DNA of 64,000 nt from Lycium barbarum. Lineage: Eukaryota > Streptophyta > Magnoliopsida > Solanales > Solanaceae. Made by a program: the position numbers and the translations under genes. A model generated the notes under the pieces. It did not search any database, was not told the DNA's origin, and was given only the letters and a program-made list of their open reading frames with translations. How positions within the stretch are numbered: the stretch's first letter is position 1; each line of letters begins with the position of its first letter. Location: positions 87,689,777 to 87,753,776 of the forward strand of contig NC_083338.1 in NCBI RefSeq assembly GCF_019175385.1. Direction: 5' to 3'. This document shows, piece after piece, positions 49,730 through 61,085 of the stretch.

Positions 49730-50534
49730 TTCGTCCTAGGGATTGTCTACGAGCCGTGTCCAGTAGAGTCCTATTTATGGGTGTGAAGCGCGCCATACTT
49801 ATAAGCAGGAGGCTGCGGGGCATTTAGGAATCATTGAACTTTTCCTTCTATCTTAGATTGTGCGATAGAGCTATGTTATCAGGACCCCTTTTTCCTAACT
49901 GTGTGTTATGATTTCAGTATGCCTGTGAAAAGGAAAGCTACAGCGGCCCAGAAAGGCAAGACGGTGGCCAAAAGAAGAACTGAGCAGGGGCCACCAGTAG
50001 AAGGTAGTGAGTTTCATAACGATGTCCCATCTCGGACCTCTCCCACCTTACCCATTTCAGAGGAGCAAGAAGGGACCTCAGGTCCAGCTCCAATACCCCC
50101 AGTTCCCTCATCTGATGCCTCGGGCAAGGAGATATGTCACACCCTAACCTTATTAGGGTGTGATGGGCACCCGACCTCACATACGGAGCCGAGCGAACCC
50201 GCAGACTCTGATTACACACCTAATTCCTTAGGATCCAGAAAATCAAATACGAATAAAATACATATTAAACAGTAATTTTTTTTTCTCTTACCGTTCACGA
50301 TTAAACAAAAATCTGTAATCATATGGAATTTACTACATGACACAAAATGACGTATCGGCTGGTGGAGCCACTTACAGACTGACAACCATTACCCACAACG
50401 CTGTCTGCAAAGTCTCTAATACTGAACAGACATCACAGCATACATACTCTGACTCGGCAGCACTCCTGGAGGAAATGGAGCCGCCAATCCACTGGATCAT
50501 TTTCAGCTAACCTCATCTATTCCTCTGTGGGTAC

Positions 50535-50593
50535 CTGCGCGGCATGAAACGCAGCCCCCGAAGAACAGGGGGTCAGTACGGAGTATGTACTGA
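50535..50593 (-). other. LTR triple stem-loop module, copy in I
   Basis: HP1 TCAGTAC/GTACTGA, HP2 CCCCC/GGGGG, HP3 CTGCG/CGCAG. Confidence 0.7.
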
Positions 50594-52361
50594 GTATGTA
50601 AGGCATGAGTACAGAAAACGGAACCATGACTGAAACAAATAAAACAACGTACAAATACCTTATCCAGAATATCAGACACTTATTATCCTTTTCTTCCAGA
50701 CACAAATCATACTTACTTATGTCGCATATCAGACGGATCACAGAATGTACAAAGTGCTCAGATGATGTCCTATAGCAGACGGAATACAGAACATACGGAA
50801 TGTCGGAATGCCTACTCTCCAAACACAAGTCATGCATATCAGAATCGGATATCATATCATATACGCGGTAACCCCGGGGACATGTACCACGCCGGGAAAC
50901 CGGACACATCACATCATGCATACGGTAACCTCGGGGACAAATAACACACCGAGGAATCGGTGAACGATGCCAAGGAATGCGCACGACAACATAGGAACGT
51001 GGTTGCCACTCCTGCCTTTGGCGCCACAACACATCATATTCCAGAAGATTTTCTCCGATCTCCGTCACACATCATAACATAACCACGGTACCCGGGGGCG
51101 GACAGATAACACAGCACCCCGAGCCCGGACACATCATACTTCGTAATATATTCTCGGTAACCGGGGACGGACATGTACCACAGTACCCCGGAACCGGACA
51201 CATCATACTTCGGAATTCATATATGGAACCCGGCCCTCAACAAAGGACTCGACGAACCATCCGCACGATACATACCGGCCCGGGACTCGGTGATGGGAGT
51301 CATAACATATGCACGAGCAGAATAGTGAGAAACCAAATGCACATAACTCAGACTCAATAGATTAATCAAACGTATTCTCAGAATGTCCATAACAGATTAC
51401 TTATTACAGAATACTTATGTCAAATTACTTTTATCAGAACATTTCTATCAAAGTACTTAAATCGCTTTTACTCAATCAGAATACATGTTTCAAATTACTT
51501 GTCGCATAATCTCTCCTATTAGAACACTTATACCAAATACTCTCATCAGGATAGTTATGTCAAAATGTTCAGACCAACATACTTATATCAGGATACGGCT
51601 GTCAGATTGCTTAAGTCAGGATTCACCTATCTAGATTATTAGTTACCTACCTTAGGGAGGACATACATATCACAAACAGACTCAGAATCACAGAATGGAA
51701 TAACCTAAGGTACACATTAGTGTCATACCCTACATGGCTCTAAGACATGCCAAAAGAAAAAAAGGGTAAGCCTTACATACCTGTGCCGCGACCAACTGGC
51801 TACGCTCATTTGTGCAACTTGTTAGTCTTCATTCAAAAGAACTCATCCATTCGCTAGATTCATTATCACATACTTGCCTTAACCTTTCAAACACATTCAC
51901 TTATATTCTGCCGGAATTTCGGCAGCACCTCCCCTGTAAATATACCAACCCCGAGAATATGGCTCGGCCCCAAATCAACAACATCAATCCGGGAATTTAA
52001 CCCGGCCAAATCAACAACAATACTATTTCATCCGAAACCTTCAACGTCAATCCCAACCATACATTTACTTATCATTCGTATACATTAATTTCGACGACAC
52101 CCTTCATTCAATATCACATAATTCATAACGGCGACAACTAGAATATCAAACTACATCAATTTACCTTAACCTACCAAACAACACCATTTTCGACCACAAT
52201 GACTTCTTACACATTTTTCATACAATTTCATCCATCTCTACACATTACAACAACAAGCACATGCTACATGAAATTTCACTCACCCTTTTCCATATAATAA
52301 CCATAACATTAAATAAAATTCACCCATCATTTCAACATAATACACAATATACACGGCCATA

Positions 52362-52365
<4 letters not shown>

Positions 52366-52443
<78 letters not shown>
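52366..52443. repeat. (TA)n microsatellite in I
   Basis: About 39 TA units. Confidence 0.95.
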
Positions 52444-52447
<4 letters not shown>

Positions 52448-54676
52448 CACGGCCACACATCAAACACACATACTTCCATATACTTCATCCATTTCTCTAC
52501 TTTGCACATAACAGTAATCAAACTACTAAGTAAAAAAATCATTTCATCTTTCTACACACACCCATGCATTCGGCCAACACACATAACACCATATTTTCAA
52601 GAACTTCATTCACTTCCACATTCCATAATCATCCACAAGCCACACACATCATATAAAAATCAAGATTGAGTCTTACCTCTTCCAAGCAACTTCTCCCACG
52701 GCTAGCTCCCCAATTACGCAAACGGATGTTTTTCTTGCTCTAACAACTACTCCACGTCGAAGAGGACCTTATAATTAGTAGAGAGACAAGGAGAAAGAAA
52801 TTTTCTCCATTGCATCCCCAAGGACCAATTCGGCCAGCCCCTATGGCCGAATGGTTGCTTCTCTCACTTCCTCTCTTTCTCTTGAAATTTCTAGAGTTAT
52901 AATGTGGTGATTTTGGTCTTTATTTTCAAGACTTGGTTATATTTATATATACAAGGGGCACATGGTGTCACATGCCCTTATTTTCTTTCTCAAAGTTTCC
53001 TCAATTCTCTAGAGTTTTCTTGAAATTAAGAAGACTAAATTTTTCTTCTTTGCAACTTTAGCCCCCCCCCCCCCCCCATTAAGTAAAAATGTGGACTTAT
53101 GCCACACACATGTGACACACGGCCAAATGGCCCCCTTTCAAGAACTTTCATGACATTTTTGTGAAATTACCATTTTGCCCCACGACTTTTCTCAATATTA
53201 CCATTTTGCCCTTAACTTTCTACACCATTTTCATGCTAATAATAGTCATAAATAATACTCATAACAACCCGTACATGAAAATGATTTCTTAAGAAATAAT
53301 CTTTCCCTTTATTTCCCACGTCGACTTTGAAATTTCCAAACGTACAATATGCGGGCTATAACAAGATAAAACCGGCCATTCTTTTGCTGACTTAGTTAGT
53401 CGCCGCTCAGGCCCAGCGGCAAAGTACGGGACATGGTGACAGAGTTGTCAGTGCTATAGCCCGTGATTTTATTAGTTTAGAACCTCCAGAGTTCTTTGGG
53501 TCAAAATCGGATGAGGACCCGCAGAGTTTTATAGATGAGATGTCGAGAACGTTACGACTAATGCATGCTTCTGATAATGAGTCAGTAGAATTGGCTTCTT
53601 ATAGATTACGGGATATTGCGGTACATTGGTATGCAGTTTGGATTTCTTCTAGAGGAGTGAATGATCCTCCACCGGTATGGCAAGAGTTTGTGTATGCTTT
53701 TCTTCGACATTACTTGCCGCCAGAGGTTCGGCGAGCCAGAGCTGACGAGTTTTTGAATCTTAGATAAGGGAATATAGGTGTTCAAGAGTACAGTCTTCAC
53801 TGTAATTCCTTGGCAAGGTGTGCCCTACCTATGGTAGCTGATATGGGAGACCGTGTACATCGGTTTGTGAGTGGATTGGGGTCATATTTTATTAAGGAAT
53901 GCTTGACGGCCTCACTCCAGGAAGGAACGGATATCTCTCGTATTCAGGCCCATGCCCAGAATTTGGAAGAACAGCAACAGTCGCAAAGAGGTGAGCGTGA
54001 TTCTGATAGGGGTTGCAGTAAGAAGGCCAGATCTTCAGGCACCGCCAACGAGTTCAGAGGAAGTCAGAGGCAGCAAAATTATATGTACTCAGGCCATTCG
54101 GTGGGTAGTGCGCCTCCACGATTTGCAGGCAAGAGGTTTGATCATCCTAATTATTCTGGACGGGGTCATAGCTCTAGAGTTTCGAGTTTCCAGTATGGAG
54201 GTGAATCCAGTCAGATAAGACCGCCCTTATCACAGTGTAATCAATGTGGTAAGCCACATTTCGGACTGTGCCGTTTTGGTTCGGATGTTTGCAATGCCTG
54301 TGGTCAGCTAGGCCACATTATGCTTAAGTGTCCATTTCTAGGCCATCAAAGGATGGTGCAGCCTACCGGATCAGCAGTCGGATCGTCGTCATCGGTACGC
54401 CCTCCGGGACGATACACTCAGACATCAGCAGGTCGTGGTGGAGGTAGAGGGGGAGCGTCCAGCTTGAGTAGTCCTCAGAATCGTATTTACGCATTGACCG
54501 GCCGACAGGACTTGGAGCCTTCACCCGATGTTGTTACAGGTATATTGTCAGTATTTTCTTATGATGTGTATTCATTGCTTGATTCGGGTTCTGCATTGTT
54601 ATACGTTACCACTTATATTGCTGGCCTGATTGGGGCGAAACTTGAATTAATTAAACCTTTCAAAGTGTTATATTAA

Positions 54677-57387
54677 TGAGATGTCAGTATGATTAAATGG
54701 GGGGTAAGTATATGTTTAAGTACGACCCTTGAACATAAGTATATTAATGATTTACGAGTACAAAGGGGTAGAAGGGTTAAGAGGATGATGTATGTTAGTA
54801 ACGAGCCAGATGTCGACAAGAGCTTTTTACCGCATAAAGTATATTGGCAAGGGTGTTGTGCGGAAAAGCAAGTATGTGTATATACGACATAACATATGTA
54901 GCTACGTCAATCAGCATGTGTACCCGACAACCAACGTCGCGATATATAAAAGGAACTAATCGAACAGGGTAACGAAGTTCAAGTGGAAAATGCTACAGAG
55001 TGAGTTGACGTTATTTTCATTGAAAGTTAGAGCGGGGAAAAATTCTGAAAGACAGAAGGTATAAAAAAGTAAAATATTGGAATGTCTTGAGAAAAGGGAA
55101 GAAGTGTAAGTAACGAGGGCAAGCGAAGCTTCCAAGAGAGACGATGGTTAAGGCAAGGGACTATTGAGATGAAATTCGGAGGTAGGCATACAAAAAGAAC
55201 AGAGTATGGTGGCACGAAACAAGAGATGAATGTGCGGAGCCAGAAAACTGATTTCGATAAGTGGAATTAAAGGGAAGTAACCACGAATAGGAATGTGAAG
55301 TAATCAGGTCCTACAATGATATTAAGGGACCTCCCGCTCGTGGGAGGTATTTAAAGAGATAAGTGTGCATTCATATTGACATGAACTACCTCGGAAATGG
55401 AGTTGCCTTCCCAAAAGACGACTTAAGAATAGATTGGATTGCACTTTTGAAGGGGATATTTCACAAACTTCAGGGTCAATACTATCAAATGACAAATGTA
55501 ACGAAAGAGGGGATAATAAGTTAACAAAGTTAACCGGGGGGTAGTGCATCAATAACATGGGATAAGGATAAGAAGTATCGAACTTCGATCATAAAGGAAT
55601 AATGCATGGGAAATATTTATGAATATGGACCAGCTTTGGCCACAGGAAGGAGAAGAAAGGAGAAGGTGTAGTTGTAAGGATTTTATGATAAGAACTAGAA
55701 GCAACAGGACATTGGAAGAACTATAACGCATAGTTATGAGGCAAATAAGTAGTTACGGAGAATTATGGATAAATATGTTAAGCGGATGAAAGGATAAGTC
55801 GTGGAAATGAAAGGTGTGGAATATTAATTGTTAACGTTATAATATAGGCGTAAATCGGAATTGGGAACTCAGAGCAAGAGGAACTTTAAGGGTGTTAGGG
55901 AGATAGTCGTGAGGAAGAAGAGGAGAAATGAGGCTAGGGTTAAAGGAGCAAGGTATAATCGAATATTCCATGAAAGGGCTTGATAAATTTCGCTGTTCCC
56001 TTTACCCAGGGAATTACTAGTCATAAAAGGTAAAAGTGGAAAGACAATAAAGGTGGTACTTATAGCGAATCTGAGATGTATGAGCATTTGGTGGGATACT
56101 AGGCTTCATCTAGCGGAAAGGAAAATAAGCCAAGCCATGCGATGAAAGGAATTCCCGCATTATAAGAAACAGAGGTGTTGAAGAATCATATAAGTCTGTC
56201 GACAGTTATCAAAGGTGATTTACATGCAAAGGTTACCGGGATATAAAAACCTCCATAAAAAGGGGGGAAGAATAGATTTAATTTTGAAGTAACTCATGAC
56301 CTTTCAAAAATCTCAAAGGAAGAGATGTAATAGCTTGAAGAAGCCAAAGTTTGAGATGTGCTAATATACAAAGAATGTATCAGGGAAAGCAGAAATGAAT
56401 TGGAAATAGGTATATTATGTGTAGCAAGACAGCAATGCTGCTAGGGATTAGAGAGTATCTCACGAGATGCCAGTGAAACCAAATATAACACGTAGAATAG
56501 AACGATATGAATAATCGTCGTAAGGGATCGCCCAACAACATGGTGTAAGGACAACGAGGGAAAACCAACGAAGAATAAAGGCTAGGCAAATGGTCACCGG
56601 TACAAGAGAACCGAGGATGAGCATCATCGTGTTGAAAGGGGGGTATGACAGACTGAGGTTTTACCTCAGTGCTATGCTTATAAAGTTATATTGGCAAGAT
56701 TTGAGGAGAAGAAATTAATGAAAAAGTTCCAAAATGAGTTTGACGATATTTTGAGCCACGAAGCAGTTTGAACTATGATTATTAGTTTATCATAAATGTA
56801 ACCCTGCTATGAGGAATGATAATGATGGTGGGGAAACATTACATATATACATGTATAAGGGATAATTTAAGGTAACTAACCACTGAGAATAGGGATTCAT
56901 TAGCAAGGAAATGCTATTACACGTCATGTGAGCGCTACCATAAGTGAAACTATGATGAGATTGTAAAGGATCAAGGAGCCTGACTAATGAGCTACAAGGA
57001 GACAATATAGTGCACTTATGAGATCAACGAATACGAGGAGGGATAACCGAGATATCCCCAAGGCAATAGGCAAAGGAAGCTACCATAGTCGAGTAAGAGA
57101 GTTATCCACTAATAGAGAAATGAAGAGCAAGTAAGACGGAGTACTTGCAAGTCGGCGAGTAGTCATAGCCATGGCAAACCAAAGCCACCTTGACAGGCAT
57201 AGAATGTTAATCGAATGTTAGTTCAGTTATAAAACAGAAGGCTATAGCATTATGAAAGAGTTCAATAAAGAGCTAAGGGAGAACGAGAAGAGGTTGACCA
57301 ACCTACGTTAAAAATAAGGTGATCGGAGCATAAGAGAAGGGCAATTGCTTCAAGACATCAGTAAAAACTTCATGGATTTGCCACTAC
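54677..57387 (+). mobile_element. Non-coding purine-rich interior of element D
   Basis: 2.7 kb with a strong excess of A and G on the element's sense strand. The longest open frames run on the opposite strand and resemble no protein I know. It replaces pol entirely. Runs such as AAGGGGGGAAGAA recur in it (56262-56272, 56636-56643), resembling extra polypurine tracts. Confidence 0.75.
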
Positions 57388-57407
57388 AACATTCGAGGAC
57401 AAATGTT
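57388..57407 (+). other. Pre-polypurine-tract stem-loop, element D
   Basis: AACATTCG, loop AGGA, CAAATGTT: one mismatch, directly before the polypurine tract. Confidence 0.55.
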
Positions 57408-57408
57408 T

Positions 57409-57422
57409 TAAGGGGGGAAGAA
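57409..57422 (+). other. Element D polypurine tract
   Basis: TAAGGGGGGAAGAA directly before the LTR start TGTTACACCCC. Confidence 0.85.
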
Positions 57423-58979
57423 TGTTACACCCCGTGGTTCTGTATGTTGAAATTCGTAAGTATTGATTATTTCAAGTATGGACTTTGAAGTAGCCCTGTA
57501 ACCGTAAGTCAAGGTGGGGCCCACATGCTGGGGTTTTATAAAGGACATATGACAAGTGATATGAGTAGTACATGGAAAGTTGAGCAAGTCTTAAGAAGGA
57601 TCCTTAAGCCGAAAATGGGCATAAGCCTTCCAAAAGGATGATTTAAGGATACGCTTTCGGAGGATCTGACTTGGAGAGGCCAAAAAGTGTTTGGAATCTG
57701 GAATCACACCAAAAATGAGAGTTGTAGATAATTGAATTAGATTTCCAACCATAGGTCGTGGGCCCTCATACCATATCGGGATCAAGAGTTATGACCTTTT
57801 TACTGAACGAACGCGCAGGTAGAAAAATTAAGCCTGCGCGAACTCACCCAAAGGGGGTGCGATCGCGCTGAAGGAATTTTAAGTCGGTCCAGGTTCAAGG
57901 GGTTATCCCATTATTTTCCTCATCAAAAACCCCAAACCTTCTCCAAAATTTTGAAGAGTTCTCCCCAACTCCCCAAACCAAATTTTAAGCCTAAACCAGG
58001 TATAATTCCCGAATTCCGGTCCAGACAACGTATAGTTGCGATTACAAAATCATATAGCGGCGTGTTTTGTTAAATTCAAGGTGGGAAAAAGTGAAGATAC
58101 AATAATATTATTGGGAGAGAGGTAAGAATCTCTTGCTATTAATGTTAATTTTGGTTTATTTACGGAGATAGAACTGTCAAAATAGCCGTATAGTAGTTTT
58201 GTTGGTGGAAATATGGGATAATCCCCATATGAGATGTTTATGGAGTATGTTGGTATTGAGAATATTATGATTGATGTTGGTATTGTTGTTTTTGTTGTTG
58301 GTTGTTGAATTATGAATTCGGGTAAGGCATATAAACAAGGGAGATGCTGCCTGAATTTCAGCAGATTTTAAGGAGGTTTAATTTGAAGGTTTAGGATAAG
58401 TATATAACAGTGAGCCTAACCATCGTATGAATGGTCTTATAGGTAGATTGTGAAATCAAAAATAGGCGGAAAAGCCGCGACATGAAATTTCAGTTATGTT
58501 AAGGCTCGTTCCTTTCTTTCAAAGGCATGATTCCTATGTTATTATTCCATAAATATTTCCAGAACCTCCTTTATTTCAAAAGCTATAAGTTCATGACTCT
58601 TAAAGCTTCTTATGATGATAAATGGAAAATGTTCTATAATGTTTGTGACGATGATGGTGACTCTATTCTGGAAACTCCGAAGCTATGATTTGAGAGCATT
58701 ATGAGATTATTGTGCCATTCCATGAATCCCTTGATCTTCCTTATTATTGATGGTCTCACCTCATGTCATTCGTTCCTTCGAGGTGAGATATAGCGAAGAT
58801 AATGATTCTATTTTCAGTGCTATCTGTTCATGATTCTTGAGACTTTCGTGACATCGTCGATTTCATCTTACGATGGTTGATCCTTCAAGGAATGATATGG
58901 TGATAATGGTAATGCTAAGGATGATGTTGATTTAATTTATATATTTTTATGTATATGTGTTTATGCATGAGTAATATAT

Positions 58980-59180
58980 ATAAAACCATGCCTATATGGC
59001 TCGGCAAGATAAAACCGCGCTCATATGGCCGGGCAAGATAACACCGTGCCTATATGGCCGGGCAAGATAACACCGAGCCTATATGGCCGGGCAAGACAAT
59101 ACCGTGCCAATATGGTTGGGCAAGACCGCGCCTTAATGGACGGTCAAGATGCTATCTATATTACTGCGCCTTAACGGCCA
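58980..59180. repeat. Tandem ATGGCCGGGCAAGA array, D 3' LTR
   Basis: About seven 25-30 bp units; more than in the 5' LTR array at 48955, so the array changed length after insertion. Confidence 0.75.
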
Positions 59181-59337
59181 GACAAGATATTATATATGTA
59201 TATGGAAAAGTCTTTTTTAAAAAAAGCTAAGCATGCACGACATCAGCCTTAAAAAGGCATTCAGAGGCACAAACTGATCTTTTTTATATTGCGTTATCTT
59301 CATACTTTCATTATGTTGTTGTTTATGCCTTACATAC

Positions 59338-59394
59338 TCAGTACATTGCTCGTACTGACGTCCTTTCTTATGGACGCTGCGTTCATGCCCGCAG
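59338..59394 (+). other. LTR triple stem-loop module, copy in D 3' LTR
   Basis: HP1 TCAGTAC/GTACTGA, HP2 CGTCC/GGACG, HP3 CTGCG/CGCAG. Confidence 0.7.
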
Positions 59395-59859
59395 GTAGGC
59401 GGGTAGACGAATCTGACCCGTAGGTGATTTATTAGCGGATTCTCAGGAGCACTCCACTTACTTCGGAGCTGCAGTCTATGGGTATTGGTCGTTATAGTTA
59501 CTAGTATTCTATCTAGAGGCTCATAGACATGTGTGTACAGTAGACGTTTCATAACCTTGTCGGTTCATACTGTCAGATAATATTTTAGTAGCCTTGTCGG
59601 CTGGTGATGATGAACATAATTGTTGGAGATTATCTAGAGAGGTGTCGTTATGTTGTGATATATATATCCTTACAGATTATGATATCCAGGAGTTATCTTT
59701 ATGGTCCACCCAAAAATGATTATAAGATGTATGTTTAGAGGAGCTCGGTGTGTTAGCTCCGAGTGCCCGTCATGGCCCTCTAGTTGGATCGTGACAGTAT
59801 AAGGGTGTTTGGTCGATAGAGGTCAGACGCTCGTCACGTCTCATCGACTTGGGTCGTGA

Positions 59860-60183
59860 ATTAATTCCAATTTCCCATCCCAAGTCCCAAAATGCATCCA
59901 AATGCATTAGGAGTCGAACCAAATACACATATAAGTTTTAAACGACCATCCTGACCTCTCAGAATCGACGGAATTCCGAAAAAAGATTCGTTTGCCCAAA
60001 AGTCAAGTTTGGGTCAACCATTTTTCACTTTAAACCTATATTTTCATAAAAGTTGCCTGAATTTTGCCTAGATGCCTCGGGAAACGTGTCAAATGGTCTC
60101 CTGGGGTAAAAAATGAGTTAATCAATGCTCGAAAAATGGGCGAAAACGCCAAAGAAACTATAACAACCAAGCGGGTCGTTACA
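59860..60183. mobile_element. Unclassified 324 bp insertion near the end of B2
   Basis: Begins ATTAATTCC and ends GGGTCGTTACA. Removing it and one GTGA copy (59856-59859 or 60184-60187) gives the normal LTR end GGGTCGTGACA. The apparent 4-bp duplication and lack of TG...CA ends argue against an ordinary LTR insertion. It could be a SINE-like or truncated element. No coding capacity. Confidence 0.6.
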
Positions 60184-60315
60184 GTGACATTATAGGTAAG
60201 TATGATCATTGTGCATATCATGGCCCTCAGTGGCACTTTAAGAGGTTTAGGTTGACTTGTATATCTATCCTTTATGATGTCTTACTATTATGTTTCTTTT
60301 TTCTGCTATACATAC

Positions 60316-60362
60316 TCGTTACACTATCCGTACTGATGTCCCTTTGCCTCTGGACGCTGTGT
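60316..60362 (+). other. LTR triple stem-loop module, degenerate copy in L
   Basis: HP1 is broken (TCGTTAC). HP2 TGTCC/GGACG remains. The HP3 3' arm is lost. Confidence 0.45.
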
Positions 60363-60508
60363 TTCTTGCCATGAAGTTTCAGACAGACTGGTAGAGGACC
60401 CTCCACAATAGGCTGCCTCCATATATCATCTTTCATTAGTGAACTCCATTTCCTCCCGGAGCGTTACTGAGTCAGGGCTATGTATATGTTATTTTGTCTT
60501 ATGGGTAT

Positions 60509-60528
60509 GTCGGGGGCCCTGTCCCGAC
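60509..60528 (+). other. LTR stem-loop HP4 in L
   Basis: GTCGGG/CCCGAC: the second pair is T-A where F has A-T, with a full 6-bp stem kept. Confidence 0.6.
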
Positions 60529-60929
60529 TTATGTAGGATGACCATGTTTCCTTAGAGACTTTTGTAGACTGACCTATGTGTAGTTATGGTTATGTCGGTT
60601 GTTACTCCTCGAAATTTTTTCCGTTGATGCACAGTGAATAGACTAACGAAGAGCACGAAGTATACTGTATTTCAATAAGTAAGGAATGACATTTGATGAC
60701 CCTTGTTAAGATTTCAAAGATGTTCGAGATAGAAGAAGAAAGTTTGCCAAGAGAAGGCAAGGCATACGATAGGTATCGAAAAGGAATTACGAGTAACAAG
60801 TTAACGAAGATTTAATAATGCTGTGGAGAAGAGTTATAACGTCCCTTAGATTGTTAATGAGGTGGTAGACAAGTGCTAAGACGGTTCCATAAGGTTTGGA
60901 GATCACGACGAAAATGAACTTCGGGAAAC

Positions 60930-61085
60930 TGGGCATTATACGGCCAAACATACTGGCCATATAAAACATATGGACCATATGTTGGACGGTATAATCAGCC
61001 CAGAATAGCAACCATCTCTGGACCAAATCTACGGCCAGACATACGGTCAGTATAATTTATACGGACCGTATGTTGGTCCGTAGAA
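60930..61085 (+). promoter_or_regulatory. Palindrome cluster in J
   Basis: Variants of ATACGGCC...GGCCGTAT and TACGGACCGTA, upstream of a TATTAATAAGG TATA-like box near 61108. Confidence 0.5.

Larger units (their letters stand above)
50135..53363 (-). mobile_element. Solo LTR I inside D gag
   Basis: 3229 bp, TGTCACACCC to GGGCTATAACA on the plus strand, with duplication AGATA (50130-50134 and 53364-53368). Related to the C LTR: same ends and tandem style, plus CTGCCGGAATTTCGGCAG at 51908-51925. A (TA)n run lies at 52366-52443 and a C run of about 17 at 53062-53079. Open frames within it (50517-51068) run against the LTR module and are not genes. Confidence 0.92.
49919..54676 (+). pseudogene. 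gag: Gag plus start of protease of element D, split by solo LTR I
   Basis: Starts at ATG 49919 (MPVKRKATAAQKGK). The first part ends at 50134, where solo LTR I entered; the second part resumes at 53369 in the same frame, because the insertion plus duplication is a multiple of three. In-frame stops lie at 53393 TAG and 53765 TAA, both where sibling gags have Gln, which fits C-to-T. The Retrotrans_gag core is at about 53458-53960. The CCHC knuckle CNACGQLGHIMLKC is at about 54289-54330, the RG-rich tail at 54430-54470. The protease start has LLDSGSALLYV, keeping the classical D-S-G. Coding ends at TAA 54674-54676, where the non-coding interior begins. Confidence 0.9.
44229..59796 (+). mobile_element. 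Element D: complete gag-bearing, pol-less Ty3/gypsy element
   Basis: LTRs are 44229-49711 (interrupted by H) and 57423-59796, with a perfect 5-bp duplication GTATA (44224-44228 and 59797-59801). Primer-binding site, gag, the first residues of protease, 2.7 kb of non-coding purine-rich sequence and a polypurine tract follow in order. There is no reverse transcriptase or integrase. It resembles a gag-only non-autonomous retrotransposon. Without H and I it is about 9.2 kb. Confidence 0.92.
57423..59796 (+). repeat. D 3' LTR
   Basis: 2374 bp, TGTTACACCCC to GGATCGTGACA. It matches the 5' LTR with scattered substitutions and indels, so it is older than the C and R1 pairs by eye. Its GC palindrome block is at 57805-57870 and CTGCCTGAATTTCAGCAG at 58347-58364, a compensated version of the LTR palindrome. 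Confidence 0.9.
42370..60189 (+). mobile_element. LTR B2 (3' LTR of element B), split by D and by a 324 bp insertion
   Basis: Own pieces are 42370-44228, 59802-59859 and the last two bases at 60188-60189, about 1.92 kb. It begins TGTTACGCCTCT. It lacks about 265 bp that B1 has (35570-35835), lost at 42947 between short GTTG repeats. The TATA-like TATAAATATA is at 42750-42759, after a GTCGAC palindrome cluster. A (TA)n run lies at 43345-43370. Element D inserted with duplication GTATA. Confidence 0.88.
60190..60599 (+). repeat. LTR fragment L, 3' half
   Basis: Contains diverged triple stem-loop and HP4 modules typical of the last third of an LTR, cut at 60599 by J. Its other parts are not in the window. 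Confidence 0.6.

Noticed and set aside
50517..51068. 183-codon frame
   Set aside because: Contained in solo LTR I and includes the stem-loop module; no family resemblance.
54677..57387. Hidden pol in the D interior
   Set aside because: I looked for FIDD, SDRG, TDG and VLWR motifs in all frames and saw none.
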